From the NCBI GenBank assembly GCA_945872245.1, contig CAMBZB010000006.1, forward strand, positions 21,511-85,510: a DNA stretch of 64,000 nt. The letters are read 5' to 3'. Origin of the DNA: Flavobacterium psychrophilum. GTDB lineage: Bacteria; Bacteroidota; Bacteroidia; Flavobacteriales; Flavobacteriaceae. The translations under genes and the position numbers were made by a program. Positions 16,045-23,799 of the stretch are shown piece after piece; the first letter of the stretch is position 1; the number at the start of each line of letters is the position of its first letter. The notes under the pieces were generated by a model. The model did not search any database and was not told the origin of the DNA. It saw nothing but the letters and a program-made list of their open reading frames with translations.

Positions 16045-16797
16045 TTAAATGGCGTTCACAATCGCCACAAAATCTTTTGCATTAAGTGCTGCGCCACCAA
16101 TGAGACCTCCGTCAACATCGGGTTTAGAGAAAATTTCCTTTGCATTATCTGGTTTTACGCTTCCTCCATAAAGGATAGAAACATCCTCGGCTACATCGCT
16201 TCCAAAAGTTTTGCGAACAGTTTCTCTAATAAATTCATGCATTTCCTGAGCTTGATCAGGACTGGCAGTTTCGCCTGTTCCAATTGCCCAAACCGGCTCA
16301 TAAGCCAAAATAATATTCTCCCAATCTTTTGCTTTTATGTGGAATAATCCATCCCTCAATTGGTTTTCGACAATATTAAAATGAGTTGCGGATTGACGGT
16401 CTTTCAATTCCTCGCCAAAGCAAAAAATAACTGTCATGTCATGTTTCAAAGCCGTATCCACCTTATTGGCAATCAAGGCATCGGTTTCGTGAAAAATAGC
16501 CCTGCGCTCAGAATGTCCAATAATCACGGTATTTACACCGATGCTTTTTAGCATATCAGCCGAGATTTCGCCAGTATAAGCACCACTTTCTGCTTGGTGC
16601 ATATTTTGGGCTGCCACGCCAATAGATGTATACTCTAAGTGATCTACAGTTGAAGCTAGGTTGACAAATGTAGGTGCCACAATTACCTGCGCATTGCTTT
16701 CCGTTGGAATTTGTGCTATTAATTCGTTTAATAAATCTTCAGTTTGTTCTGCATTTTTGTTCATTTTCCAGTTACCTGCTACAATCTTCTTTCTCAT
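16045..16797 (-). CDS. tpiA: Triosephosphate isomerase
   Basis: Interconverts dihydroxyacetone phosphate and glyceraldehyde 3-phosphate. The 250-residue TIM barrel has GNWKMN (catalytic Asn, Lys), IIGHSERRAIF (catalytic His), AYEPVWAIGTGETASP (catalytic Glu and loop 6) and LYGGSVKPDNA (phosphate-binding). Length is normal. It is the last gene of a minus-strand group with a TlpA-like protein, a small membrane protein, a DoxX fusion and DUF1599. Confidence 0.98.
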   Translation of the reverse strand: MRKKIVAGNWKMNKNAEQTEDLLNELIAQIPTESNAQVIVAPTFVNLASTVDHLEYTSIGVAAQNMHQAESGAYTGEISADMLKSIGVNTVIIGHSERRAIFHETDALIANKVDTALKHDMTVIFCFGEELKDRQSATHFNIVENQLRDGLFHIKAKDWENIILAYEPVWAIGTGETASPDQAQEMHEFIRETVRKTFGSDVAEDVSILYGGSVKPDNAKEIFSKPDVDGGLIGGAALNAKDFVAIVNAI

Positions 16798-16820
16798 TTT
16801 TAGTTTTCTTTAATTTATTT

Positions 16821-17318
16821 CTATTTTTTTAATTCTTTTAAGGTGGTATTTATTTGGTCAAAATCAGTTTCAGTCGCTCTGTAAAGCACTATTTTTCCAG
16901 TTTTATCAACAATGATATATCTTGGAATCCAATCTAAATCAATTGCTTTTGCAAAAACGCCTTTCATTTGGTCCTTGGCCATAAAATGCTCCCCTTTTAA
17001 ATCATATTTTGCAATTCCTTCTTTCCACTGAGCATCCGTTTTGTCCATTGAAATAAACATATAATCAACATCGGGATTGTTGGTTTGTAATTCATGTATT
17101 TTTGGCATTGCCTTAACGCAATCCCCACACCAAGAGGCCCAAACCTCGATTAGCAAGGTTTTTCCCTTGTGTTTTTTCACTAATGTTTTGAAAGGGATTT
17201 GGCCTCTATCAGTAGTCAGCAATTTTGCCGACAATGCTTCATTCGAAAACTCTGTTTTTTGGGCATTAGAACAGGAAATGATTACTAAAGTTACCAATAA
17301 TGTGACTATTTTTTTCAT
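16821..17318 (-). CDS. TlpA-like thioredoxin-fold lipoprotein
   Basis: A 165-residue envelope thiol-disulfide protein. Starting at ATG 17318 (MKKIVTLLVTLV) gives a signal with lipobox IISC; the open frame five codons further up adds nothing. The redox site is WASWCGDCVKAMP, a CxxC in the TlpA/ResA style, and the cis-Pro loop is WIPRYIIVDKTG. It probably reduces or isomerises envelope disulfides, perhaps together with the DoxX fusion two genes upstream. Confidence 0.9.
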   Translation of the reverse strand: MKKIVTLLVTLVIISCSNAQKTEFSNEALSAKLLTTDRGQIPFKTLVKKHKGKTLLIEVWASWCGDCVKAMPKIHELQTNNPDVDYMFISMDKTDAQWKEGIAKYDLKGEHFMAKDQMKGVFAKAIDLDWIPRYIIVDKTGKIVLYRATETDFDQINTTLKELKK

Positions 17319-17358
17319 TGAATATTTTTGCAAAACATTTTAGTTCCAAATAAAGTTT

Positions 17359-17634
17359 TTATTTTAATTTTGAATCCTTAGAAGGGTCGTCCATATAAAA
17401 AAGACGGCTTCTCTTCTTTTTCTTAGTAAAATATACTTTTTTTATGGTATAGCCTACGTATACCCCTGAAGCCGCCATTAAAGTACAACCTACAATAACG
17501 TAAAATATATTGCCTAAGGGCACCTCAAACCAGGTGGAGACTTCGTCAAGCAAGTAGAAACCAATTGCAAAGGCGAAACAACTAAGTATAATTAATTTTC
17601 TTCTTTTTTTCCTTCTCTCAGTTCGACTGCTCAT
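17359..17634 (-). CDS. Small two-helix membrane protein, unknown
   Basis: A 91-residue protein with a very basic N-terminus (RTERRKKRRK), two predicted membrane helices (about residues 14-28 and 41-62) and a basic tail with KKKKRSR. I do not recognise a family. Its place between the TlpA-like gene and the DoxX fusion, with short gaps on both sides, suggests co-transcription. Confidence 0.7.
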   Translation of the reverse strand: MSSRTERRKKRRKLIILSCFAFAIGFYLLDEVSTWFEVPLGNIFYVIVGCTLMAASGVYVGYTIKKVYFTKKKKRSRLFYMDDPSKDSKLK

Positions 17635-17656
17635 AATTTAAAAGCTCTTATATGAA

Positions 17657-18757
17657 TTATAAATTTAAATTATCAATATCATTGTAATGCACTTTTTGCT
17701 TGATTGTCCCTTTCTCAAGAATGGCAATACTTGGATTGGCTCTTTCAATGGTTTTTAAAGCTATCCCATCACAAAAATAGAACTCGAAAGAAAGACCAAA
17801 TTGTTTTTTAGTTTTAGCAATTTCTTCCGGTGATGAGGCTGTCATTCCTATTACTTTATATCCTTTTTTTAGTGCAATTTGATTTAATTTTTCCAATTTT
17901 TCCAATCCGCTTTCATTGGCTTTAGCCAAATCATAAGCCACAATCATAAGTAATTTTGGTTCTTTCAGAAATTCATCTTTATGGTCTATGCCGTCTTTTT
18001 CCATTGCGAAATCATGGATAGGAGGAACGTAGCCTTCTGTTATTACCTTGTCTTTTCTATCCACAAATGTAGCTCCAGTAGGAATCGACATCAAATCCTT
18101 TTCAGCAAATTCCTTATCAACCCCATTTACTTTATAGATAAAAATCATCTCCACAACCGATTTTGGTGCGCCTTCCGGAATTTCCATTCCCTTTTGGATA
18201 TTGTTTCCTGTTTTATAAGGTCTAAAATCTATTATTGGCAAATGATTAATCACCCAATAGCCCATAAAAGCGCATAATGCGATACTTGAAAAAGCCAAAA
18301 TATGTTGAGCAGTATTCGAGAATAATGGCTTAATTAGTTTTTGATTGAACAACAGAATTACTATAAAAAACAAAAGCACAATGTCTTTCGTAAAGGATTG
18401 CCAGGGGTTTAAATGCAAAGCATCGCCAAAACAACCGCAGTCTTTCACCACGTCGAAATAAGCAGAATAAAAGGTCAAAAAAGTGAACATTACCACCAAA
18501 ATCAATAAACTCCAAATCGTAGATTTTGTACGGTAACCAATGAGCAGCATAACACCCAAAACCACTTCCAGGATAACCAAGAATAAAGCTATTGCTAATG
18601 CATAAGGCACGAAAAAAGGGATGTTAAAAACAGGTTCGCTAAAATATTCTGCCAGTTTATAAGAGAATCCGATAGGGTCGTTCAGTTTTATAAAACCTGA
18701 AATAATGAATAAAATCCCAACGAAAAGTCTCGAGAATTGAGTGATAAAGTTTTTCAT
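17657..18757 (-). CDS. DoxX/MauE-type membrane protein with C-terminal thioredoxin-like domain (BT_3928-like)
   Basis: A 366-residue protein. ATG 18757 (MKNFITQFSRLF) is preferred over an upstream in-frame start at 18784. Residues 1 to about 170 form a four- to five-helix DoxX/MauE domain with LFVGILFIISGFIKLNDP and the cysteine motif KDCGCFGDALHL, as in MauE-like redox membrane proteins. The rest is periplasmic or cytosolic and ends with a thioredoxin-like fold (LLMIVAYDLAKANE, FYFCDGIALKTI). This fusion is common in Bacteroidota beside DUF1599, TlpA and tpiA, as here. It likely passes reducing power across the membrane; the partner is not proven. Confidence 0.85.
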   Translation of the reverse strand: MKNFITQFSRLFVGILFIISGFIKLNDPIGFSYKLAEYFSEPVFNIPFFVPYALAIALFLVILEVVLGVMLLIGYRTKSTIWSLLILVVMFTFLTFYSAYFDVVKDCGCFGDALHLNPWQSFTKDIVLLFFIVILLFNQKLIKPLFSNTAQHILAFSSIALCAFMGYWVINHLPIIDFRPYKTGNNIQKGMEIPEGAPKSVVEMIFIYKVNGVDKEFAEKDLMSIPTGATFVDRKDKVITEGYVPPIHDFAMEKDGIDHKDEFLKEPKLLMIVAYDLAKANESGLEKLEKLNQIALKKGYKVIGMTASSPEEIAKTKKQFGLSFEFYFCDGIALKTIERANPSIAILEKGTIKQKVHYNDIDNLNL

Positions 18758-18794
18758 GGTTTTGTGTTGTTTAAAAAATAACATTTTAAGGTTA

Positions 18795-19331
18795 TTAATT
18801 TTTCATTAAAATCAAAGCAAAAACAGCATAATTAATCATATCCTGATAATTAGCGTCGATGCCTTCAGATACTAAAGTTTTTCCTTTATTGTCTTCGATT
18901 TGTTTCACGCGAAGCAGTTTTTGCAAGATTAAATCTGTCAATGAACTCACCCGCATTTCGCGCCAAGCTTCACCATAATCATGGTTTTTGTTTTCCATTA
19001 ATTCCTTGGTGAGTTTCACTTTGGTATCATATAATTGGGTAGCTTTTTCTACGTCTAAATCGGGTTGATCGGCAACGCTAAGTTCGAGTTGGATCAAAGC
19101 CATAATGGAATAATTAATGATTCCAATGAATTCACCGGTTTCATCTTCGTCCACTTTTCGAACTTCATTTTCCTGTAAACTTCTTATCCTTTGAGCTTTT
19201 ATAAAAATTTGGTCTGTCAATGAAGGCAATCTCAGGATGCGCCAAGCACTGCCGTAATCTTTCATTTTATTAATAAAAAGGGAACGGCAAACCGTAATCA
19301 CCTTATCATATTCCTGTGAAGTAATGTTCAT
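18795..19331 (-). CDS. DUF1599 domain protein (duplicated domain)
   Basis: A 178-residue protein made of two similar halves: KMKDYGSAWRILRLPSLTDQI in the first and NKNHDYGEAWREMRVSSLTDLI in the second, each followed by a helix with a KAQRIRSLQE- or LLRVKQIEDN-like stretch and an ending INYSIMALIQL/INYAVFALILM. The acidic and Asp-Tyr-Gly elements recall MazG-like nucleotide phosphohydrolases, which is inference. It is the promoter-proximal gene of the group that ends in tpiA and diverges from folP. Confidence 0.85.
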   Translation of the reverse strand: MNITSQEYDKVITVCRSLFINKMKDYGSAWRILRLPSLTDQIFIKAQRIRSLQENEVRKVDEDETGEFIGIINYSIMALIQLELSVADQPDLDVEKATQLYDTKVKLTKELMENKNHDYGEAWREMRVSSLTDLILQKLLRVKQIEDNKGKTLVSEGIDANYQDMINYAVFALILMKN

Positions 19332-19340
19332 TTAATGCTG

Positions 19341-19359
19341 TATATTTGTCACAAAAATA
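19341..19359. promoter_or_regulatory. Divergent -7 boxes for folP and the DUF1599 operon
   Basis: Plus-strand TATATTTG (19341-19348) faces folP; minus-strand TATTTTTG (19359-19352) faces the DUF1599 gene. The boxes are only three bases apart, so polymerase can hardly use both at once. Confidence 0.55.
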
Positions 19360-19411
19360 AGGATAATTTTTTGGATTGAAGAATGATAACTAACGATTTT
19401 TGATTTTGAAA

Positions 19412-20239
19412 ATGACAATCAACTGCAAAGGGCAACTTATCGATTTGGCATCACCAAAAGTAATGGGAATTTTGAATGTGACTCCCAACTCTTTTTTTGA
19501 CGGAGGGGAGTATAAAACTGAAAGTGTAATCTTGTCGCAAGTTGGAAAAATGTTGACTGATGGCGCAACATTCATCGATGTTGGTGCTTATTCTAGTAAG
19601 CCTAGTGCCGAATTTGTTTCGGAAAAGGAGGAGTTAAACAGGATTGTCCCTGTTGTAAATTTGATTTTAGAAAAATTTCCTGATAGCCTAATTTCTATCG
19701 ACACTTTCAGAAGTGAAGTTGCTAAAGTTTGTCTCGAAAATGGAGCGGCCGTTATCAACGATATTTCAGCAGGAAATCTGGATGATAAAATGTTAGAAAC
19801 TATTGCGAAATATAATGTCCCTTACATCATGATGCACATGCGGGGAACTCCACAGACGATGCAAACGATGACCAATTATGACAATATCATCAAGGAAATG
19901 CTTTTCTATTTTTCGCAAAGAATAGCCGAAGCGAGAAGTCTCGGCATCAATGATTTGATTATTGATCCTGGATTTGGTTTTGCCAAGACATTAGAACAAA
20001 ATTATGAGGTATTGCAAAAACTAGAATTGTTCGAAATGCTGGAATTGCCCTTGTTGGTTGGTTTTTCGAGAAAATCAATGATTTATAAAACCTTGCATTC
20101 CACTGCGGAGGAAGCATTAAACGGAACCTCGGTTTTAAATACCATTGCCTTGACCAAAGGAGCTAAAATCCTTCGGGTTCATGATGTCAAGGAAGCGATG
20201 GAATGTGTTACTTTGTTCAATAAACTCAATAATCAATAA
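19412..20239 (+). CDS. folP: Dihydropteroate synthase
   Basis: Joins p-aminobenzoate to 6-hydroxymethyl-dihydropterin diphosphate in folate synthesis. The 275-residue barrel starts at ATG 19412 (MTINCKGQLID); an in-frame TTG at 19400 would add four residues. Signatures: VMGILNVTPNSFFDGG (pterin diphosphate loop), DVGAYSSKPSA, SIDTFRSEVA, NDISAG, MMHMRGTPQTM, DPGFGFAKT, VGFSRKSMI and LRVHDVKE. The usual Gly-Gly-x-Ser-Thr-Arg-Pro loop reads GAYSSKP. pabB, which supplies p-aminobenzoate precursor, is at 52.9 kb. Confidence 0.96.
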   Translation: MTINCKGQLIDLASPKVMGILNVTPNSFFDGGEYKTESVILSQVGKMLTDGATFIDVGAYSSKPSAEFVSEKEELNRIVPVVNLILEKFPDSLISIDTFRSEVAKVCLENGAAVINDISAGNLDDKMLETIAKYNVPYIMMHMRGTPQTMQTMTNYDNIIKEMLFYFSQRIAEARSLGINDLIIDPGFGFAKTLEQNYEVLQKLELFEMLELPLLVGFSRKSMIYKTLHSTAEEALNGTSVLNTIALTKGAKILRVHDVKEAMECVTLFNKLNNQ

Positions 20240-20566
20240 TGTAGTGTTTTAGTGAAGCAATCATTTTTATGTTTCCTCCCTGCGAAAAAAAAGAAGATAT
20301 CTTGTTGCAAAATCCAATGTGACAATTGTTTCAGATTAGAAAGTCCATTCGCCTATTTATATTTTTTTCAGAAGTAGGGAGAAGGAAAATTTGCTAGAAG
20401 TGAAAAAGAAAAACTCTATTATTTTAACTAATTGGATTCTTAATATTGATAAACGATTGCCTTTGCGATTGGTCATTCCTGAAGTGATGAAATTACAAGA
20501 AAAAAAGCGAAGCGAAATAGCCCACAAAAACGAACTGGCAGAAAATTAGTATTCGTATTAGAAAGT
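20240..20566. other. Gene-free stretch, possibly a decayed coding remnant
   Basis: 327 bases between folP and rlmH. No promoter, terminator or RNA was recognised. The plus strand has stop-interrupted runs that look coding: one frame gives CEKKEDILLQNPM then a stop, and another gives NWILNIDKRLPLRLVIPEV ending in EKKRSEIAHKNELAEN at 20549. Neither has a start codon or a recognisable family. Confidence 0.35.
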
Positions 20567-21040
20567 CTACTGGTGATGATACGGCTCGTTCTTCAAAATC
20601 GTGAACCCACGATACAATTGTTCGATAAAAAACAATCGTACCATTTGATGAGAAAAAGTCATTAGAGAAAGTGATATTTTTCCGTTTGCTTTAGCATAAA
20701 CCGATTCCGAAAAACCATAAGGTCCACCAATTACAAAAACTAGGGTTTTTACTCCTGAATTCATTTTCTTCTGCAAATCCTCTGAAAAAGCCATGCTAGA
20801 AAAGGCTTTCCCATTTTCATCTAATAAAATAAGCTGGTCGGTTGGCATTATTTTAGCCAAAATCAATTCGCCTTCTTTTTCCTTTTGCTGGCTTTCTGAC
20901 AAGTTTTTTACATTTTTGATATCGGGAATAACCTCTATATCGAACTTGATGTAAAAAGACAAACGTTTTTGATATTCGTCAATTAGCGATTGCAGGTTTT
21001 TATTGTCGGTTTTACCAATGGCGATGAGTTTGATATTCAT
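20567..21040 (-). CDS. rlmH: 23S rRNA (pseudouridine1915-N3)-methyltransferase
   Basis: A 157-residue SPOUT methyltransferase that modifies helix 69 of 23S rRNA. I start at ATG 21040 (MNIKLIAIGKT) because the -7 box at 21062-21069 overlaps the longer frame. The family pattern is complete: LLDENGKAFSSMAFS, VFVIGGPYGFSE (knot), ISLSLMTFSHQMVRLFFIEQLYRGFTI and the invariant C-terminal NEPYHHQ. Confidence 0.97.
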   Translation of the reverse strand: MNIKLIAIGKTDNKNLQSLIDEYQKRLSFYIKFDIEVIPDIKNVKNLSESQQKEKEGELILAKIMPTDQLILLDENGKAFSSMAFSEDLQKKMNSGVKTLVFVIGGPYGFSESVYAKANGKISLSLMTFSHQMVRLFFIEQLYRGFTILKNEPYHHQ

Positions 21041-21061
21041 TTTTATCCAATTAAATAACGG

Positions 21062-21069
21062 CAAAGGTA
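21062..21069 (-). promoter_or_regulatory. -7 box for rlmH
   Basis: TACCTTTG on the minus strand, 21 bases before the ATG at 21040; exact TAnnTTTG. Confidence 0.55.
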
Positions 21070-21285
21070 TAAAATCGAGAATGAAATAAAATCGAGCTTC
21101 TTTTTTTGTCTTTTTTTTAGCATTGTTTAAAAAAAAGAAATTTTACAGTTTTATTTTTTCGACACTCCCATTTTTTCAGGGGGTTGCTGTTTGAAATTGT
21201 AATAATTAAGAAGATATACCATGTTTTTATAATTAAAGTAAACAATTTTTATAAAAAATGTAAAATAAATATTGACACATTTGTT

Positions 21286-21293
21286 TACTTTTG
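21286..21293 (+). promoter_or_regulatory. -7 box for the first ammonium transporter
   Basis: TACTTTTG on the plus strand, 22 bases before the ATG at 21316. It overlaps a long in-frame upstream extension and therefore supports the shorter start. Confidence 0.55.
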
Positions 21294-21315
21294 CCTTGAA
21301 TTTAAAAATACGATT

Positions 21316-22551
21316 ATGTTAGATGTAGGTTTAACCACTTTTATGATTTTGGCCACTAGTTTAGTCATGCTGATGACTCCGGGTCTTGCCTTTTTTTACG
21401 GAGGTTTGGGGTGTAATAAAAATATTTTGAGCATTATGATGCAGAGTTTTGTTTCCATGGGTATAGGCACTGTGCTTTGGTTTGCTTTTGGTTATTCAGT
21501 TTGCTTTAGCGGAAACATGCATTCGGGAACTGATTTTTTTGGAATAATAGGAAATTTTGATAAAGCATTTTATCACGGAATTACACCTTCAACGCTTTAT
21601 TCTCCAGATAAACGCTTTCCTGAATATATTTTCATCGCGTATCAAATGATGTTTGCAATCATAACTCCTGCATTGATTACAGGAGCTTTTATTAATCGAG
21701 TTACTTTTAAATCCTACGTGTTTTTCTTGATTTTATGGCAAATATTTGTTTACTATCCTTTCGTTCATATGGTTTGGGGAGGAGGTTTGCTTGCCGAGTG
21801 GGGAGTTTTTGACTTTGCTGGAGGAATCACAGTTCACGCTACTGCTGGTTTTGCCGCGTTGGCTTCCGTTTATTTTGTGGGTCGACGACAAAAAAAGCAT
21901 GAACCCAACAACATTCCTTTAGTTGCTATTGGAACGGCATTGCTTTGGTTTGGATGGTATGGATTTAATGCGGGAAGTGAATTGGCAGTTAATTCCGTTA
22001 CGATTTCTTCGTTTTTGAATACGGATACGGCAGCTTCATTTGCGGCTGTTACTTGGTTGTTGATAGAATGGAATACGGGTAAAAAGAAACCGACATTTAT
22101 CGGATTAATGACCGGTGCAGTTGCAGGACTGGCTACCATTACTCCTGCTGCCGGCTATGTTGATATTTATTCCTCAGCAATTATCGGTATTGTTGCGGCT
22201 TGTGGATGTTTTGCGGCTGTAAAATACAAAGAAAAGAAAGGATGGGATGATGCGCTCGATGTATGGGGTGTACATGGAATGGGGGGTATTATTGGCACCA
22301 TTTGTTTGGGGTTTTTTGCCAATAGTACCATTAATGCTGCTATTCCAAACGGATTGTTCTTTGGCGGTGATGGGATATTATTGTTTAAGGAATGTGTCGC
22401 AATAGTGTTTGCTATAAGTTATGCATTCTTTTTTACCCTATTTTTGTTTAAAATTATCAATAAGTTTATTCCTGTTCGTGTAACCGATATGGAACAAGAG
22501 GTTGGATTGGATTTAACCCATCACGGTGAAGTGGCGAGACAACAACGATAA
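21316..22551 (+). CDS. amt: Ammonium transporter (Amt family), copy 1
   Basis: An 11-helix inner-membrane ammonium channel. Starting at ATG 21316 (MLDVGLTTFMIL) gives 411 residues and a normal outside N-terminus; the open frame back to 21184 has no family match. Signatures: MTPGLAFFYGGLG, ITPALITGAF, the conserved Asp in FDFAGGITVHATAG, twin-His region WGVHGMGGIIGT and the C-terminal DLTHHGE typical of Bacteroidota Amt. No PII (glnK) gene adjoins it. A second, clearly different Amt is at 59063-60430. Confidence 0.96.
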   Translation: MLDVGLTTFMILATSLVMLMTPGLAFFYGGLGCNKNILSIMMQSFVSMGIGTVLWFAFGYSVCFSGNMHSGTDFFGIIGNFDKAFYHGITPSTLYSPDKRFPEYIFIAYQMMFAIITPALITGAFINRVTFKSYVFFLILWQIFVYYPFVHMVWGGGLLAEWGVFDFAGGITVHATAGFAALASVYFVGRRQKKHEPNNIPLVAIGTALLWFGWYGFNAGSELAVNSVTISSFLNTDTAASFAAVTWLLIEWNTGKKKPTFIGLMTGAVAGLATITPAAGYVDIYSSAIIGIVAACGCFAAVKYKEKKGWDDALDVWGVHGMGGIIGTICLGFFANSTINAAIPNGLFFGGDGILLFKECVAIVFAISYAFFFTLFLFKIINKFIPVRVTDMEQEVGLDLTHHGEVARQQR

Positions 22552-22563
22552 AAAAAAATTACC

Positions 22564-22604
22564 AAAAAAGGCTTCATTCAAATACTAAGAATGAAGCCTT
22601 TTTA
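22564..22604 (+). terminator. Terminator after amt copy 1
   Basis: GGCTTCATTC (22570-22579) and GAATGAAGCC (22589-22598) form a 10-bp perfect stem with A-run before and T-run after, so it may act in both directions. Confidence 0.88.
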
Positions 22605-22643
22605 TTTACAACAAAAGCAGTTTGAATGGGTCATCAATAAATA

Positions 22644-22850
22644 TTAACCATCCAGAAACGAATCTTTATTGTTTTTCTTCGTAAATAATTTTAAGACTAA
22701 TAAAATTCCGGCAACGGCTTCAAAAGTCATCCCGACAATTAAAAAAATGCTGGTCCAATCTTTTGGTTCATTGGTGATTTTGAACAAGACTCCTACAGCG
22801 GTGATTACGATGCCGATTAGGAACAAAACCAGAATTTGTATATTTTTCAT
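22644..22850 (-). CDS. Small membrane protein resembling the GldL transmembrane pair
   Basis: A 68-residue protein with two hydrophobic helices (about 4-24 and 33-55) joined by FKITNEPKDW, ending in a basic tail. The pattern GVLFKI then a short loop, then FLIVGMTFEAVAGILLVLK recalls the N-terminal two-helix part of the gliding-motility motor protein GldL, whose loop is usually FKIxHWPG. The GldL cytoplasmic region is absent. No other gld gene lies near. Function unknown. Confidence 0.7.
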   Translation of the reverse strand: MKNIQILVLFLIGIVITAVGVLFKITNEPKDWTSIFLIVGMTFEAVAGILLVLKLFTKKNNKDSFLDG

Positions 22851-23039
22851 AAAGGAGTTTTAGTTTTTTAATTTCACTAGAATTTCTTTGATTAAAAGTT
22901 TGGTTTGTGCACCAATGGCAAAAATAGATAGAAATTCATCGAATCGATTGTTTTTGCGCTAAATAATTCTAGAGTAATTTACGATAGCAAATTTCTTTTT
23001 TGGGGGCATATTTTTTTTCGATATGCAAAAACCTATTTT

Positions 23040-23071
23040 TTTAACACAAAAATCACCTCAAGGGTGATTTT
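23040..23071 (-). terminator. Terminator after the second YceI gene
   Basis: AAAATCACC (23049-23057) and GGTGATTTT (23063-23071) form a 9-bp stem; a modest T-rich tail follows on the minus strand. Confidence 0.6.
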
Positions 23072-23101
23072 GAAAATCCGGAATAGCATTACTTGTGAAA
23101 T

Positions 23102-23722
23102 TTAGAGTTTTGCGACATCACCTGCTGTTCTTAACTTGCAAATCATGTGAAAATCAATATCAATCCACTCGCTTACTTTTATAATTCCCATCATTTTAGT
23201 TTGTGGAGTAAGCCCAAAATCACGAATACTCAATTTCTTAATTCCATTAATGGTATACAAATCTCCATTACTGTTTAAAGAAATTGGGATGGAATAATGT
23301 CTAGTGATACCGGTTATTGTGATACCTACCAATGCGTTTCCGCTATAGGAATCCTCTTTTTCAGAAAGGGGTTGTAAGTCTAGATAATTGAGTTGGACCA
23401 GAAGAGTAGGGTAGGTATCTGATTTTAATAGCTTTAAGAAGTCTCTCAAAGCCATTGGGTTATTTGATACGAAATTTTTCACCACTATCGAAAGTTGGTT
23501 TTGACTTAAAGTTATTTTGTTTTGGGATTGTGTAGCCGCAATTGTTAATTTGCTTCTGGAGAGCTTGTCTCCGTTTTGAAATAATTTGAATGGCACTATG
23601 TTTGTAGAACCGCTTATGGTTAGAGAGCTATTTTTTAATAGTTCGGCAGAAACCAAAGTTTGAGCTGATGATGATAAATCAAATGCCAAAAAAATTAAAA
23701 GTAAGCTAATAAGCCTTTTCAT
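23102..23722 (-). CDS. YceI-like periplasmic protein, copy 2
   Basis: A 206-residue protein with a signal peptide ending SSSAQ and a YceI-type barrel: SLTISGSTNIVPFK, LRDFLKLLKSDTYPTLLVQL, ALVGITITGITRHYSIPIS and LSIRDFGLTPQTKMMGIIKV. The last element aligns with MTDFKIKPPTAMLGAMK of the copy at 25278-25868. It follows the porin gene but is separated from it by an intrinsic terminator (23742-23786), so its expression may be lower or separate. Confidence 0.82.
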   Translation of the reverse strand: MKRLISLLLIFLAFDLSSSAQTLVSAELLKNSSLTISGSTNIVPFKLFQNGDKLSRSKLTIAATQSQNKITLSQNQLSIVVKNFVSNNPMALRDFLKLLKSDTYPTLLVQLNYLDLQPLSEKEDSYSGNALVGITITGITRHYSIPISLNSNGDLYTINGIKKLSIRDFGLTPQTKMMGIIKVSEWIDIDFHMICKLRTAGDVAKL

Positions 23723-23741
23723 AACATAAAGTTAATCATTT

Positions 23742-23786
23742 TTTTTAAAATATAAAAACTGGCAAGAACATAATCTTGCCAGTTTT
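23742..23786 (-). terminator. Intrinsic terminator between the porin and YceI copy 2
   Basis: AAAACTGGCAAG (23755-23766) and CTTGCCAGTTTT (23775-23786), a 12-bp perfect stem with an 8-base loop, followed on the minus strand by TATATTTTAAAAAAAAT. It lies 14 bases past the porin stop. Confidence 0.8.
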
Positions 23787-23799
23787 TAATAATATTTGA

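Noticed and set aside
21184-21315. An N-terminal extension of amt copy 1 by 44 residues
   Set aside because: It overlaps the -7 box at 21286-21293 and has no Amt-like sequence.
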